Shown here one piece after another: positions 1-12,405 of a stretch of 42,500 nt of DNA. Source of the DNA: Glandiceps talaboti (Eukaryota > Hemichordata > Enteropneusta > Spengelidae); NCBI RefSeq assembly GCF_964340395.1, contig NC_135550.1:31016676-31059175 (forward strand), given 5' to 3'. The notes beneath the pieces are model-generated. The model worked only from the letters and a program-made list of their open reading frames with translations. It ran no database searches and was not told the origin of the DNA. Both the position numbers and the translations under genes were made by a program. How positions within the stretch are numbered: position 1 is the stretch's first letter; each line of letters opens with the position of its first letter.

Positions 1-21
1 ATTGCGCAACGGGTGTTTATT

Positions 22-23
<2 letters not shown>

Positions 24-85
<62 letters not shown>

Positions 86-98
86 TGCCTGTCTGTCT
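24..98. repeat. (TG)n microsatellite with CTGT tail
   Basis: About 30 uninterrupted TG dinucleotides run from 24 to 84, followed by a short CTGCCTGTCTGTCT tail. This is a simple slippage-type array with no coding content. Confidence 0.97.
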
Positions 99-2288
99 AA
101 ATAGGGAAACTATTCAATGTATAAATTTGTTACAACTATCATGAAAATGTTACAGTGGCCAAACGGCTTTAACAGTTGAAATATACGATTGAAATAGCTG
201 GAGTTAGGGGTGAACGAAGTCCTGCATCAGTGATTGTGGCTGTATAGTAGTACTTCAGTGCCAATAATATAATATAGGTACTGTCAACACGGGACCATGA
301 ACAAGATAAAACAGATAAGATCTCGATAACGTTGAAATATCAAGTGGATTGTTTCAGTATTTTCTATTTCAAACCGTCGAGAGCACACAACATTTTGTTT
401 TCAGCTACAATCTTCGGATGATGGCGGATTTTAATATGGATTTGAGTTAAAATTTTGAAAGATTTTTTCAGAATAAAACAAAATTCTCCCCACTCCCTAC
501 TATCTTTTGTCGTAAACTGTGTATTAGAAGTAACGTTTAACAAATGTGTACATTGCTGTCGAAGGTAATACAGTAAATCACGTCTTTAGTGAAGGGTACA
601 CAAATGTTAATTGTCTATTTACATGTACATTTCATACTTGCACGTACATAAACACGCGTTTGGTGAAGTGCAGCTGGAAAGTTTATGTTTGGGTACGCCT
701 GCATTCAGGTAAAGAAATTAGGCGGCCTCGCACTTAATCGTGACAACACTTACGACACGTGACCTTGATGCACCTGTTGATTGTACACGATCTCTGCTAT
801 ACCTTGCCTCGGGTTGCCTGTAGACATAGTCTTTTTATCTTTATGTATATATTTTGACGAGTAGTTATAAATATCAACAAAACCAACAAAAGCGATAAGA
901 ATGAAATCGGAAATTCAACAGAAAATCGAGAAGAAGACCGCGTATCCCACTGTCAAGGTTTCCAATAAAGAACAGTCTTCCGGATCGTTGTTCCGTTGCC
1001 AAGACAACGTGGTTGTCCTCTTTCAGCTTTACAACATGTATTAGCAATTCATCTCAATTTAATTGCCACCATGCCATATTGTAGTATGAGAATGCTACCG
1101 ATCCGTCGGATAAATCTTCAACTATCGACAATCGGCTTGTGTGTAGTCCTAGCTCTTTATATCTGATATAGATTTATCATTAGTAGCTTACTTCGATAAC
1201 GTGAATGTACATTCTAGACGCTAAATGCGATCGTTATTACGCACCTCGACAACAACCCCCCCCCCCCATTCACCCCTCCAAATTTACACCACCAAAAGAG
1301 CTCAATATTAATCGGGAGAATTAAATTCTATTATTTCAAATGATCATTTACTATGGCAACGTTTGCGTCTTTGTTTCTGCTATCATAACCCTACCCTTAC
1401 CTATATCTAGCCATCAACTCAAAGTCAAAGGTTCAGTCTCATTGTTTAGTTGACGTGATAAATACTGGCTATCTGGCTATGAGAGAATATTTGAATAATG
1501 CCGTAGTAGAACGATCTAATATCAAATTTATATCCATTGTGTTATAAATCTCCACTCATAATCTTATCATATACGTTTCTGTACTGGTGATATTCACGTG
1601 ATCTTAATCTTTGTAAACATAAGTATTTTTTATAATCACATTTCATCTCTGAAACTGTTTCAAAATGACGATGTCGTTTCTATAGCAACCACAATCTTTC
1701 AGACAGAAGACTGTCCACTCCATTTTTGAGAATTTAACTGTAAAGACAAACAAGATAAGTGTTTTTGAGATATTAAAATACCATCCTTGAACATCTGTAT
1801 GTATCTCAAAAATATGTCATCTTATACATATCTCAGACCATTGAAGCATTCACATTCACATTCAGTCAACAAGTGGGGCAAGCAAGCATAGATCTAAAAT
1901 CTGTCTACAAGTCGAACACCTCATGACGAACATTTCTTTGTAGACATTTCGTCGCCATGTAAGGATTATAAATGAAACACGGATTTATTGGCTAGCTTTC
2001 ACAAAATTTATCATTAAGAAGTGTCAAATCTATTTGTCATAGGCAATATTAAACCGATTTCTTGAATTATTACCTGTTTGTCTGGTTATTTAACAAATTC
2101 AAATTTCTTGCAATATCGATGTTTTTAAAAGCGAATATCACAAGCCGCCATGTCCAGTCGTGAATAGAAGAATGCTGTTGACGATAACATAAAGACCTTA
2201 AGATGATTGTCAACTTTTTAAAAAAAATCTTTGAGACCGCATGCGTGTTGGTTTGTCTGATGTGTGAAGAGATGAACATGTAGAATAT
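99..2288. other. Intergenic DNA, no gene recognised
   Basis: AT-rich sequence with no convincing coding frame; the open frames are short and show no family motif. It contains an X-box-like motif near 1 kb, a run of 12 C at 1256-1267 and two CACGTG hexamers (756-761, 1595-1600). No RNA gene was recognised. Confidence 0.7.
995..1008. promoter_or_regulatory. RFX-type X-box motif
   Basis: The sequence GTTGCC-AA-GACAAC fits the RFX X-box pattern of two inverted half-sites (RYYNYY, 1-3 nt spacer, RRNRAC) and is one base short of a perfect palindrome. RFX factors bind such sites in promoters of ciliary genes. No adjacent gene is visible, so function is not shown; a single 14-bp match in 42 kb can be chance. 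Confidence 0.35.
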
Positions 2289-2290
2289 CT

Positions 2291-2320
2291 CGGGAACGAA
2301 CAGATTTTACGGCAGAGGGG
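2291..2320 (+). repeat. Interspersed repeat fragment, copy a
   Basis: The segment starting CGGGAACGAACAGATTTTAC and running into a G-rich stretch matches, in inverse orientation, segments at 2870-2903 and 3379-3408. The common core is approximately GGGAACGA(G/A)(C/T)(A/G)GA(A/T)TTTA followed by a G-rich run. Downstream G runs (2337-2346) and a short antisense open frame over 2218-2520 probably belong to the same decayed element. The family was not identified. Confidence 0.5.
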
Positions 2321-2869
2321 CCTGCAGAGAAAATATGGGGGGGGGCACGAAAACAATTGGGGTTCGAAGGGGTGGGGATTGAAAATTCTGATGGTCTGAA
2401 AGGAGGGGTGTTATGTAATATTTTGCTCACGATTTGAACAAAATTTAACCACAGGAGCGAGCAGTCGTTTACCAAGTCGTTTACCACGGACATTTGCAAA
2501 ATTTCTTGCGGCTTCGCCACAATAGGTTATTAAACCTATATCGAATTATCATTAGATGGGTAACTGCCAGAGAATGTGTTTGTGTGTTGTCTCTTGAAGG
2601 GTATTGCAGACAATATTTAAAGTATTCTATGGTTTTCAATAATGTGTATGGTTTAAAAATTGAAATTGAAAGTTTACGCCTCTAAATAGCCTCCCGTGTG
2701 TATCTATATCCAAAACGTGCTCACCGTGGGAGGGGACGCCATCTCCAACACCCTCCCCACTAACGATCATAGTTTCTCCCAAATCAAGATTGCAATGGAA
2801 AGCCCAGAACTTTGTTGAGATCGCGAAGGGTTAGGGGGCCCGCGAAATTATTTGTACCAAAACACTCAG

Positions 2870-2903
2870 CCACCCCCTGCCATAAATTCTGCTCGTTCCC
2901 TTA
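2870..2903 (-). repeat. Interspersed repeat fragment, copy b
   Basis: On the minus strand this reads TAAGGGAACGAGCAGAATTT and then a G-rich tract, closely matching copies a and c. It lies about 550 bp from copy a in opposite orientation, so a and b could be ends of one element or two independent insertions. The adjoining sequence (2821-2870) is GC-richer than its surroundings. Confidence 0.5.
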
Positions 2904-3378
2904 CTTTTAACAGGGCCATTTCTGCATTATTTTCCAAAACTTCGTTGTTACTTTTTCCAAGTAAGGTATACAGTCGAATTAGGTGGTCAGTTATCGATTC
3001 TTCAAAATTTTCGGATTTGTTTTGTTAGTACTAGTATGTAATCAATTAATCAAGTCACATACAAGTAAGAGGACACTTGTCTGTGATCAAGTCTGCAAGT
3101 CTGTACGGTGCTAAAGCTGTAGAGTTGGCCATTAAATTGTTCAGTATTAAAAGTTATTACATCATGAAAATTTACGTTTGTTTCAACAAACTGCGTACCG
3201 TAATTTGTTTCAAAGGGAGGAGGGTTGATCTTTTCCTTTGTCTGTGTCAAAGTATAAAACATTTCACGGAGTATCTCTATTAGCAGGAACTTATTATTGG
3301 GCTAGTTTAGGGGAATGAATTTTTTTAAGCCCGAGAGGGGGTTGCGAAAAAAATTCCCCTCCCCTCCTCCCCCCCCCC

Positions 3379-3408
3379 TCCACCCGTAAACACCACTCGT
3401 TCCCTTAC
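3379..3408 (-). repeat. Interspersed repeat fragment, copy c
   Basis: The minus strand reads TAAGGGAACGAGTGGTGTTT and then a long G-rich run (the C-rich plus strand at 3355-3380). It shares the GGGAACGAG core and the following purine-rich tract with copies a and b. It has the same orientation as copy b. Confidence 0.45.
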
Positions 3409-3425
3409 AAGCCCCTAAAAACATC

Positions 3426-4236
3426 GCATCTTTTCTTTTTGCATACAGTAATTTTATTAGTGCAGGTACACAAATATAGGTTCACAATGACACACTGGTG
3501 CCACGGTTCTTACAGGCTTACCAATTCGACATAGAAAATGATATTTACTGGCAAACAACCGATGTCATGATTAACCCTAAATCTCAATCCAGTTGTGACA
3601 CATGATGCTTCCGGAACATCTTTCCTAGACGAAGCGTATCGTTGATAAATCTACGTTAATAGTCGGTGTCATACTCATTGTCAAACGAGAATGTTCACAT
3701 GTACGAATCAATTTCATTTGAACTCAAGGAATTATGTCATTTGGTATGGTATCATAATAACAATTTTACACAGTGAATGTTTTAATGAACAGATATCCAA
3801 TCCTCATAGTGACTGGACAAAGAGTACAAAGGCAACCTGCAATGCAACGTACATACAGTGATGTTACAGTCTTTGTTTGTGATGACACTGTCTCTATTAG
3901 TGATGACACGGTCTTCAACTTGCCACAGGCACGTTTTCCTCCGCCATCTCATAGAAAATAGATGCTAGATATACACGTGACACTCGATGAAGTGAATTCT
4001 CTTTTTTGTTTCTTGCAAGTTTCAAGAAATTTCGTAATCCACATGAACTTTCTTGATATGGTCCTGCAAGGTTCATACGAACCACCAGGGAACATCCACG
4101 TGAAAGAAGATTGCCAATACCACATTCAGCCTGAAAAAATTAAACGTATTCATTAACTTTATTGTTCTCATTTGATGTTTGATTTTACTATTGCGTATTT
4201 ATGTACGCATTTGTTGATCAGTAAGGTAATTCATCT
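3426..4236. other. Intergenic DNA, no gene recognised
   Basis: Two adjoining open frames of about 60 codons (3773-3961, 3962-4156) have no recognisable domain or codon signature and are probably chance. CACGTG hexamers occur at 3974-3979 and 4097-4102. Confidence 0.65.
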
Positions 4237-4280
4237 ACTTATTTATTTATTTATTTATTTATTCGTTTGTTCGTTCGTTA
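4237..4280. repeat. (TTTA)n-(TTCG)n tetranucleotide array
   Basis: About seven TTTA units grade into TTCG/TTTG units. It is a short compound microsatellite. Confidence 0.9.
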
Positions 4281-6847
4281 ACAAACACTAAACTTATACG
4301 AATAAATACACCAGCTGTCACAAGATTATTATGATGCCTCATACAACATGCATTTCTTTGTGTTTCTTTCTGTCAACATCATCCTTTGATGCCGTCGTTA
4401 ATTCTAATTATGACTGTGTGTTGCCATGGATTCATAACTCCTAAGACATCACTATTATCTCGTCTTTAGTGTGAGCTATTAAACCTAACGAGATAATGTC
4501 CATGTGCTCGTTACGGTCTCTGGTGAGAGATTATTGATTCATTGGAAATTACTAATCCCGTACTCTCTGTAGTCTAGACTTTGTTCCATGTTATAACCGT
4601 TTTACGAGTACTATTCACTATACGTTGAAAAACAAAAGATGTTTTGATTAGTGACTGCCTGTGGTATCAGGTACCATAATACGGCACGTGCCGTCCGCAA
4701 ACTTTGCATAACAATACAGAATAGTGTCCGGTGTCGGAGACGATCAGAGACAAAGACGATGCTAATCACTGATGAAACCTATTGACAGAATGATCATCTT
4801 CACTTGTCATTCTACCTTCCACAGCGACGCTTCCAATTCAAATTACTATTTATTTGCAAGCTGTCGCCACAGCCACTGTTAACTATTTTAGTTGTTGATT
4901 AGCTCCCGTGGGGAATAAATCAAACAGACTTCCAAATTATATAGCAATCGAACTGGGCGCTGTTGAAGTATATTGATAAACAATCAGTCTTCAAATATAC
5001 CATATATTCTTTTCGTCCCTGTATCTTCCTACTTCTTTCTTGTCCTCTTTGTGACATTGTTCACACAGTGTGAGTCCAACTGTGTTGTTGTGGATGGACC
5101 GAGACAAAACGGTACTTCTCCATATTGCTTAACATAATAGCTGGTGCTGTAAAACCAGAGATAGCTTAACGTAACTTAGATATCAATGTAACATAAAAAG
5201 ATGCAAAATTTACACTCATTGTTTAGGTTTAAAACAATCAGTTTCCTTACTTTCAAGTATATTTCAAATTTTAATAATGAGTTCAATGACCTATGTGTGG
5301 TTGTTTGTTTTATCTTTGAGTCATTTACAGCTACAACAAGTGGTAAATCTTTCAAATATGCCGTCTTGAGCGTCACAAGCGTCTTGACTGACATGTAGTA
5401 AGTCACGTGGATATGTCATAGTTAGGTTCAAAAGTATTCCCTAAAGTCTTCAATAAAAACTCATTTGTAGAGTAACATGAGAGCTGTTGTAAAATTGTTA
5501 ATTTGGTTGTATCATTATTTTGTAATTGTAATATTTTCTGTACGCCATTTCAGATTTCTTGTCTGACATGCCAACAGACGACACATTTCCCTTGCAGATT
5601 TGTTTACAAATCATTTGTAGTTGTAAAATATTATATCCCATCTCTTGGACTATTGCCAATATTATATTAAGATGCGGTGAAAGATTCATTCCAAAATTGG
5701 GCTTAATTAATTCTTCGTTATATTTGATTTATTTGACAATGTAACATTACCAAGACTTATTGTATCAATAGATATGTCATAAATAAGTACTATTTTGAGT
5801 TGTACAGTCAGTGAAATGAATTGAATACCAAAGAATTGGACAAAAGACTTAAACCACCGACACCAATTTGAATTCTCTTTGTGTCACTCGTCTTCCTTGA
5901 TGAAAACAACTTACTGTGTCGTCTGTCAGAAAAGAAGAAGAAGATAACCATTTCAATACTAAATATAACGATTTTCGAAATAAAAATATAGTAGATTTAA
6001 TGATTGTATGGGTGTGATAAAATCCCTTTCTCACACTCTGACGATTTAATCTGTTACTGCCATCTCCTCGACCTGCACCATATTTCCCCAATTTCTATTG
6101 TATCGACTGTCATTTGCCACTCGAATCAAATTGGATAGCTAGCAACATCCACATTTTCTTCCAAGTGTGATGTAGTGTTTTGTGGTTCGCTAGGTTTTAT
6201 TGCTATATTGGTTTAACAAGTAGTGTTAATGGCAACATTACAATAAATGATACACATATTGACGAGAGTTATTCTATTTATCTGCCATTCTCATCCTAGA
6301 CCCATAATATTTTTATCAACAGCAACCGTATTTCAACATTGCAGGTGTTGTACGCCCAGAGAAAAACGCAGATTTTAAAGTAGGCATGTACATGCTTCCG
6401 CAATAGTTGTGTTTATAGTCTGGCGGTAGGGTTGTGATGCCCTTTGTCCGTATCTTACCGATCCAGTTCAGTGATTTATATTAACTGCAAGTATTCGAGT
6501 GTAACACACATTGTTATTCCCTATGATAGATTTATTATATGCAAGTAGTTATCAGAAGAACTTATTCCAACTTTACCCGTGGATTTAGGGGGACAATGCA
6601 TAATTTTAACTCTTGAATTCGATTTTACGTCAACTGTTATACTGTGTTACATTGTAACTGGGATCTTGTTTGACTTGACAGAAGGATGGAGCGGAAAGAC
6701 AGATATACAGAGAGACACTATATTCCACACGATCTTCGTCATCTGCACTCTAAGTCATTTTTGCGTTGTATTCTTTGTACGCGCCTGCAGCTCTCTGGAG
6801 AACAGGCGCATTATAAATATTCTTTATTATATACATGGATTATTATT

Positions 6848-6848
<1 letters not shown>
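4281..6848. other. Intergenic DNA, no gene recognised
   Basis: AT-rich DNA with overlapping short frames on both strands and no family signature. It contains the GGCACGTGCC palindrome at 4.68 kb, a CACGTG at 5404-5409 and a 12-bp palindrome GCATGTACATGC at 6384-6395. No tRNA-, rRNA- or snRNA-like sequence was recognised. Confidence 0.65.
4681..4694. promoter_or_regulatory. HES/Hey-type site in a 14-bp perfect palindrome
   Basis: ACGGCACGTGCCGT is a perfect palindrome whose core GGCACGTGCC is the textbook high-affinity site for Hairy/E(spl)/HES/Hey bHLH-Orange repressors. CACGTG cores are also bound by MYC/MAX, USF and other bHLH factors. It lies about 15.8 kb upstream of the INSM-like gene and no nearer gene is visible. 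Function is inferred only. Confidence 0.4.
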
Positions 6849-6943
<95 letters not shown>

Positions 6944-7092
6944 CGACAGTCAGTCTGACATACATACATACATACATACATACATACATACATACATACA
7001 TACATACATACATGCATACATACATACATACATACATACATACATACATACATACATACATACATACATACAGACATACAGACATACAGACA
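6849..7092. repeat. Compound tetranucleotide array (TAGA)n-(CATA)n-(CAGA)n
   Basis: A TAGA array at 6849-6943, a 14-bp CGACAGTCAGTCTG-type spacer, then a CATA array from 6958 to about 7070 and mixed CATACAGA units to 7092. Because four is not a multiple of three and the units lack stops on the minus strand, long frames of Tyr-Val-Cys-Met and Ser-Ile-Tyr-Leu repeats arise; these are artefacts. Confidence 0.97.
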
Positions 7093-7422
7093 CCACAATA
7101 CAACTGTACATACGCTGACACTGATTGAAATGAACAGCTGCTCTAAGTCATTTACTTTTGTACATTTCTCTGTTGCTATGTATATCTTGGGTAATTTTTG
7201 TATTATTATTTTCATATTGCAATTCATCAAGGTTTGTCTAATTGATGATATATTTTAGCCATATTTCAATACTTAACATATGAATTGAGTCTGACTGTGG
7301 CCTTGATTGCCACCTCATCAGTGACATGATGAAACGATGCCCTGAGGGAAGAAAGAAAACAAAGGCCAAGATGAGCTTGTAGCTAGAGGCTAAGAGTTGA
7401 ATATTTACAGCATGGCTTATGT

Positions 7423-7551
7423 TAACTGCAATAATTATAGCGTTTTGCTGCGGTTCTGTTTTTTTTTTCGTCTGTTTTGGTACTTAAAAAGTCACCAAAA
7501 CAGACGAAAAACCATCAAAACCGCAGCAAAACGCTACAATTATTGCAGCTA
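7423..7551. mobile_element. 129-bp fold-back MITE with 9-bp target-site duplication
   Basis: The element is an almost complete hairpin. The left end TAACTGCAATAATTATAGCG pairs with the right end, whose reverse complement is TAGCTGCAATAATTGTAGCG (two mismatches in 20). Pairing continues inward to TTTTGGT/ACCAAAA around a loop at about 7482-7493. It is flanked exactly by GGCTTATGT at 7414-7422 and again at 7552-7560, a precise 9-bp direct repeat as expected of a target-site duplication. It has no coding capacity, so it is a non-autonomous DNA element. A 9-bp duplication fits Mutator-like or Merlin-type transposases better than Tc1/mariner; the superfamily is inference. No second copy was seen in the window. 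Confidence 0.85.
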
Positions 7552-7560
7552 GGCTTATGT

Positions 7561-8086
7561 ACACTGTGTATGGCTATAATTGTAGCTTTGAAGCAATAAC
7601 GCGGGCTGGATTCCACTGACATCCTTTGTCTTTACATTTGCGGTCATTGTACCAGTCTGCTTTCATCAAGTCGTCTTCCATTGTTCACACTAACAATACA
7701 TTCGTCTATACGTCGGCTTTAATCATCGTAGACGTTGAAAGACAGACAGTAATAGCCATTGAAATCACCACTTATAATAAGAATCTCAGCTGACCAGACT
7801 CTTCAAGCGACGGTAACACACTTTAATGTAGTGATTTAGATGATAATGAATTCTGACTAATTCGTGATGTTTCAAACCATAACATAACAAAGACAAGAGA
7901 TCAGGAACCATTACCATCACATGTAGGTGCATTGGTGGTACCAGTTAGTCGTTATGGAGGAAAGTCTCAATCACGTATAGGACATACCGGTATACGACTA
8001 GTACGACTGGTGAGTACATAGATATAAGTCTATAAGTCTATATATAGAAGTTTACACTGAGGTTCTGTCTGTATCGTTATAAACAC
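7561..8086. other. Intergenic DNA with half of a ~55-bp duplicated segment
   Basis: No coding frame. The segment at about 7769-7822 shares the ordered blocks CACTTATAA, GCTGACCAGACT and GGTAACACACT with 8345-8403, on the other side of the GAAA array. Confidence 0.6.
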
Positions 8087-8107
8087 AAAGAAAGAAAGAA
8101 AGAAAGC

Positions 8108-8199
<92 letters not shown>

Positions 8200-8200
8200 A
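8087..8200. repeat. (GAAA)n microsatellite
   Basis: About 28 GAAA units with one GCAA interruption near 8106. The purine-rich strand is the plus strand. The antisense Phe/Leu/Ser frame is an artefact of the array. Confidence 0.97.
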
Positions 8201-11200
8201 CAATCAAAGCGAGAGAGATAAGGGAGCTGTGAGAACGATTGCGAAAGAAAGATTGGTACAGAAAGAGATTAATAAAAAAAGAAATAATGTGAATTAAAAT
8301 TAGTACAATGAATTCAGCTCTAAGTGTACTGGCATCCAATTTATCACTTATAAATTGTATTGCTGACCAGACTGTATGATTTCAGTTGTCATGGTAACAC
8401 ACTCAATTGGTCACAAATGATGCAAAATCCCAAACAACAACATTTTGTCTTATTACATTAAAAGTCGAACAGAAAACACTAAAACAAATACAAATGTTTG
8501 GTTATATTCGATATTCGTCAGTACCCATTTTTTTTCGCTCTCATGGAATACCCCTTCATGGTAGATTTATCATATATTGATATCATTTCACTTTACGGTG
8601 CAAAGTCACAACAAATACGGTAAATCTCGAGTTATCAGTGAAATCAACTACGTCATCAACCTATGGAAAGGTGCAATGTACTCCAATGTATCGCGCAAGT
8701 TGTTGTGATTAGTAACTTCAAATGGGTGAGATAGTAGTCGTTCCAATGGTCCGTCGAGAGAGGTGTAGTGTGTATGTCCAGTGTATACATGTAAAAACAC
8801 CCATTGCGACTCAAGTTGATCTCGAACATGTCGCTTTCCATAATTTGCCGCAGACAAAAAGTTGGCAATACTAAGTTTTCTGTGAAAATCACCAAATACG
8901 GAAAACAAAAGCCACATTGATAGTTGTAAAGTTTTCTTTCGTTAAGTTGACATGCTCGGCAGTTTTGAAAGAAAACTAGTTGTTTATGAACCGCAGCGAC
9001 ATGCCATTAGTCTGAAAATAAATGGACTTTCATGATACCATTAATCTTTGCTTTTCTGGGAGATTGTTAGAGAGGAGACATGGAGTTTTTTTTACTGTGT
9101 GTTGAGTGGTATGTGTTGGTGTTCCCGAGGATCGTGTGTGGCTGTTATTGGAAAAAAATTGATGACGGGGTTATTTGGAGAAAAGAGGGAAACACATTCC
9201 AAGGGCATACATCCCTATATCCAACTTTCAAATCCAGTAGAAATATATTCAGCGACGCGGTTCATTCAAACGACGCATAGATCGCCATAGCAACACTTAA
9301 TTCCCAGTTCTCCTCGGACAGTTAAGGACGCATTCCCATGATTCCTTTGAACTCATAATTAACTTTCAAAAATTTGTGTTGGCAATGTGCCAAGCGTACC
9401 CCGATGAAAGAGTGGTGTCTGTTTTGTCAATACTAATTTTTTTGTCGATTTGATAAGATTTCGTTTACATCTAACAATGTCAAATTATAAAGACAAAATA
9501 GTTATAGTCCTTTGTTTGTTCTCCTTCTGAGGGACTTATGTCGTTCCGAAACTCACGGTAAATTGATCAGTTGAAGTGCCATCTTAGTACTTTTTTTATT
9601 TCTTTTCATCTATTTCTTGTTACCTTTTCTTAACGACAAAGTATAGTGCAAAAATATCTATATAACATTTTTTTTAAATTTGTAGTCGTCCTTTATATTT
9701 TAAGTTATCACCTCACTTTTTGCACTTGAATGTTAGTGCGTTTGATTAACCATGGAGATTGAGAATGCTTGTAACTATGGTCTTTGCTTGTTAACATCTG
9801 CCATGTAGAATTACATGTAAATAAGAAGACGAGGCATCTAACCTTGGTCGTATCTGTATATTTTACCTAAGGTTTTAATGATAATTATCCAGGGCTAACA
9901 AACTACCGTTATGTTTTCTCTGAAAGATACGCATTCACCTTTGAGTGGTCACAAATGACAACCACAAGCATTAGAGGCAGAACAAAAGAATTAAGTGCAT
10001 ACGACGGTTACCAAATAGTTGGAAAAAATGGGCTGCTTTAGACACACACCCATTTTGGCAATTTTCCAAGATGTGTGGGAACGCGAATCGAAACGATTTC
10101 ACTTGGTTAAAGTCACGTACGAAATTCGGCGAAGCTCCTTCCGATACTCGTACGATGCGATGTCGTTCCCGACAAACTTTTACGAAGTATTTTAGAATAA
10201 CAAAAAAGAAAAATGTGCAATAGATTTGTCATGTAAAGATATAACATTCAATGGTCATATTAAAATGTTATTGATATGAATCGTGTGAAATTTCCACAAT
10301 AGCACTAGGATTTGGTAAAATAAATAAAACCTTGTTTGACATGTGTTTTGTTCGTTTAGCAGGCCGTGCAAAGCGTGGTGGACTGGTTTTTACTTTTGTT
10401 GTAACGGAGTTACGGAGTAGAGACAATGGCCAAATGACTGTAAGACGCACACATGACAAAATGTCACGTTTGGGTAATATATCTTGTAATGTAAAGTAAA
10501 CAGGGTACACATTGCATTATGTCGCAAATAGCTTGTTAAGTTATTTTTAGTCTGATTTTTAAAAAAAGATAACTAAGTTGTCCATCTAAATACTACATGT
10601 TTTTTAATGGTCAAATTTGTTTAAATATATTGGAATAAATACTTTTGTTTGAACTTTGGCAAAATAATAGGAAAATGGGTAAATTCTTTATTCTATAGGT
10701 ATTCACGCTTCCATAGTGGCTTTGTTTGATTAATGAAAGAGAACTGATATTATTGAAACTGTTCAAATCAAATAGATGTTGACATAAACACAAAGTTGAA
10801 TTTTTATATAGGATACTAATGGAATTAGTTTCAAATTGGTGGTACGAATCCAACAGGTGGTTGTTGGTGCCGGGCATCTCAGTGTCTCATATTCGGGCAT
10901 AGAGCATCAACATATTCTTCAAGACATTACTTAACAACCTCAAGTGGATTTTTCGTCCTGGTCCAGCTGTCAAAACATATATTTGTAGAAAAGATAGCCA
11001 TGTTGTACTTAACAGGTTATAACTTAAATCATAGACCTACACGAGTAGGGTATATGCTTAAATATTCGCCAAGTTGTTCTCTAAGTGGTATTGAAACCAT
11101 GTAATGTAACTCAAGTGTGTTCACTCTATTCAAAATAAACATTCCCTCAGTGTAATATTGACCAATGTCATTATTTTCGCCATGGTAGATGAATATTGTA

Positions 11201-12175
11201 TTGTCAATAGTTTATTCTAAAACCCATGTGTATTCTCCTTTCCAGAGCACACACAGTTTTCTCTATAACGTTTTTCTTTGTCGAAAAAAACACACCGAGC
11301 TGCTTAATATGTGGCTAACTGATCTGATACACACAACTATTAAATAGTATTCTGGTAGCTGTCATCGTTGTCTTTTAATTAGCAAACTGTGTGTTCCTCA
11401 TAAAGGTTAATGTCTTTCATTTCAAATATTAGACTGTTGCTAAGATGACATTTATGACGTAATGTTATGAAATGACATGGGTGCACAATGAATGGAGTCA
11501 TGTGTCAATCAAATAATCAATAATTCTGATTGTTGGTGTAGAAATGTGTATAGAGATGTGAACAGACAAGATATTTCAACCAAAAAAATGAGTGAATAGT
11601 TTTATACTTAGTAGACTTATACTTACATACTCATATCACTGTGGTGTTTTTTTCTGAGTACGTATATGCTGCCCTGTAAGTCTACGAAATATGTTTTCAA
11701 CAATATGTATTTCACTGACTCGACAACCGCTGTGACGATAATCAGTGATCTGACAGATTACTGCAAGGTCATCAACACCCCTGAGAGATAAGAAGCCACT
11801 AAAATTATACTAGCATTTATCGACATCTCTTGTGGTGTGAAGAGTATTCGTAAATAGATTTTTTTCTTTGCAATTTGTCCCAGCTGTGATTTAGTGGATT
11901 CATTATTTACTCATTGACAGGGCTTGAAGACCTGGAAATATAACAAAGAATCTGTCGCTAATCTGTATTGATTGACTGAGTTCTTAGCTTGGAATGTTAT
12001 TGTTCTAGTAAGTGTTCCTCGATTTGTATTCGGTCTTATTTTTCCAGACTAGAATCTTTTTACGAAATAAAACTTGAGATAACTTATAACTGAAATCCAC
12101 GCCTTCACAAAATTCCTGAATTGTGCTGTTTCTGTTAATTTTCCTCAATGCATACAAATTATTGTTTATTTGTTT
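8201..12175. other. Intergenic DNA, no gene recognised
   Basis: About 4 kb of AT-rich sequence. Open frames reach about 90 codons (8648-8917 minus, 10611-10877 minus) but overlap other frames and carry no motif. No repeat array and no RNA gene were recognised. Confidence 0.65.
8385..8398. promoter_or_regulatory. RFX-type X-box motif
   Basis: GTTGTC-AT-GGTAAC fits the RFX X-box half-site arrangement. It lies inside the second copy of the ~55-bp duplicated segment. No gene start is visible beside it. Confidence 0.3.
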
Positions 12176-12405
12176 GTATGTATGTATGTATGTATGTATG
12201 TATGTATGTATGTATGTATGTATGTATGTATGTATGTATGTATGTATGTATGTATGTATGTATGTATGTATGTATGTATGTATGTATGTATGTATGTATG
12301 TATGTATGTATGTATGTATGTATGTATGTATGTATGTATGTATGTATGTATGTATGTATGTATGTATGTATGTATGTATGTATGTATGTATGTATGTATG
12401 TATGT
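12176..12405. repeat. (GTAT)n microsatellite, ~57 copies
   Basis: An uninterrupted 230-bp GTAT array, the reverse complement of the CATA unit seen at 6.96 and 40.4 kb. All three plus-strand frames stay open as Met-Tyr-Val-Cys repeats, which is not evidence of coding. Confidence 0.98.
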
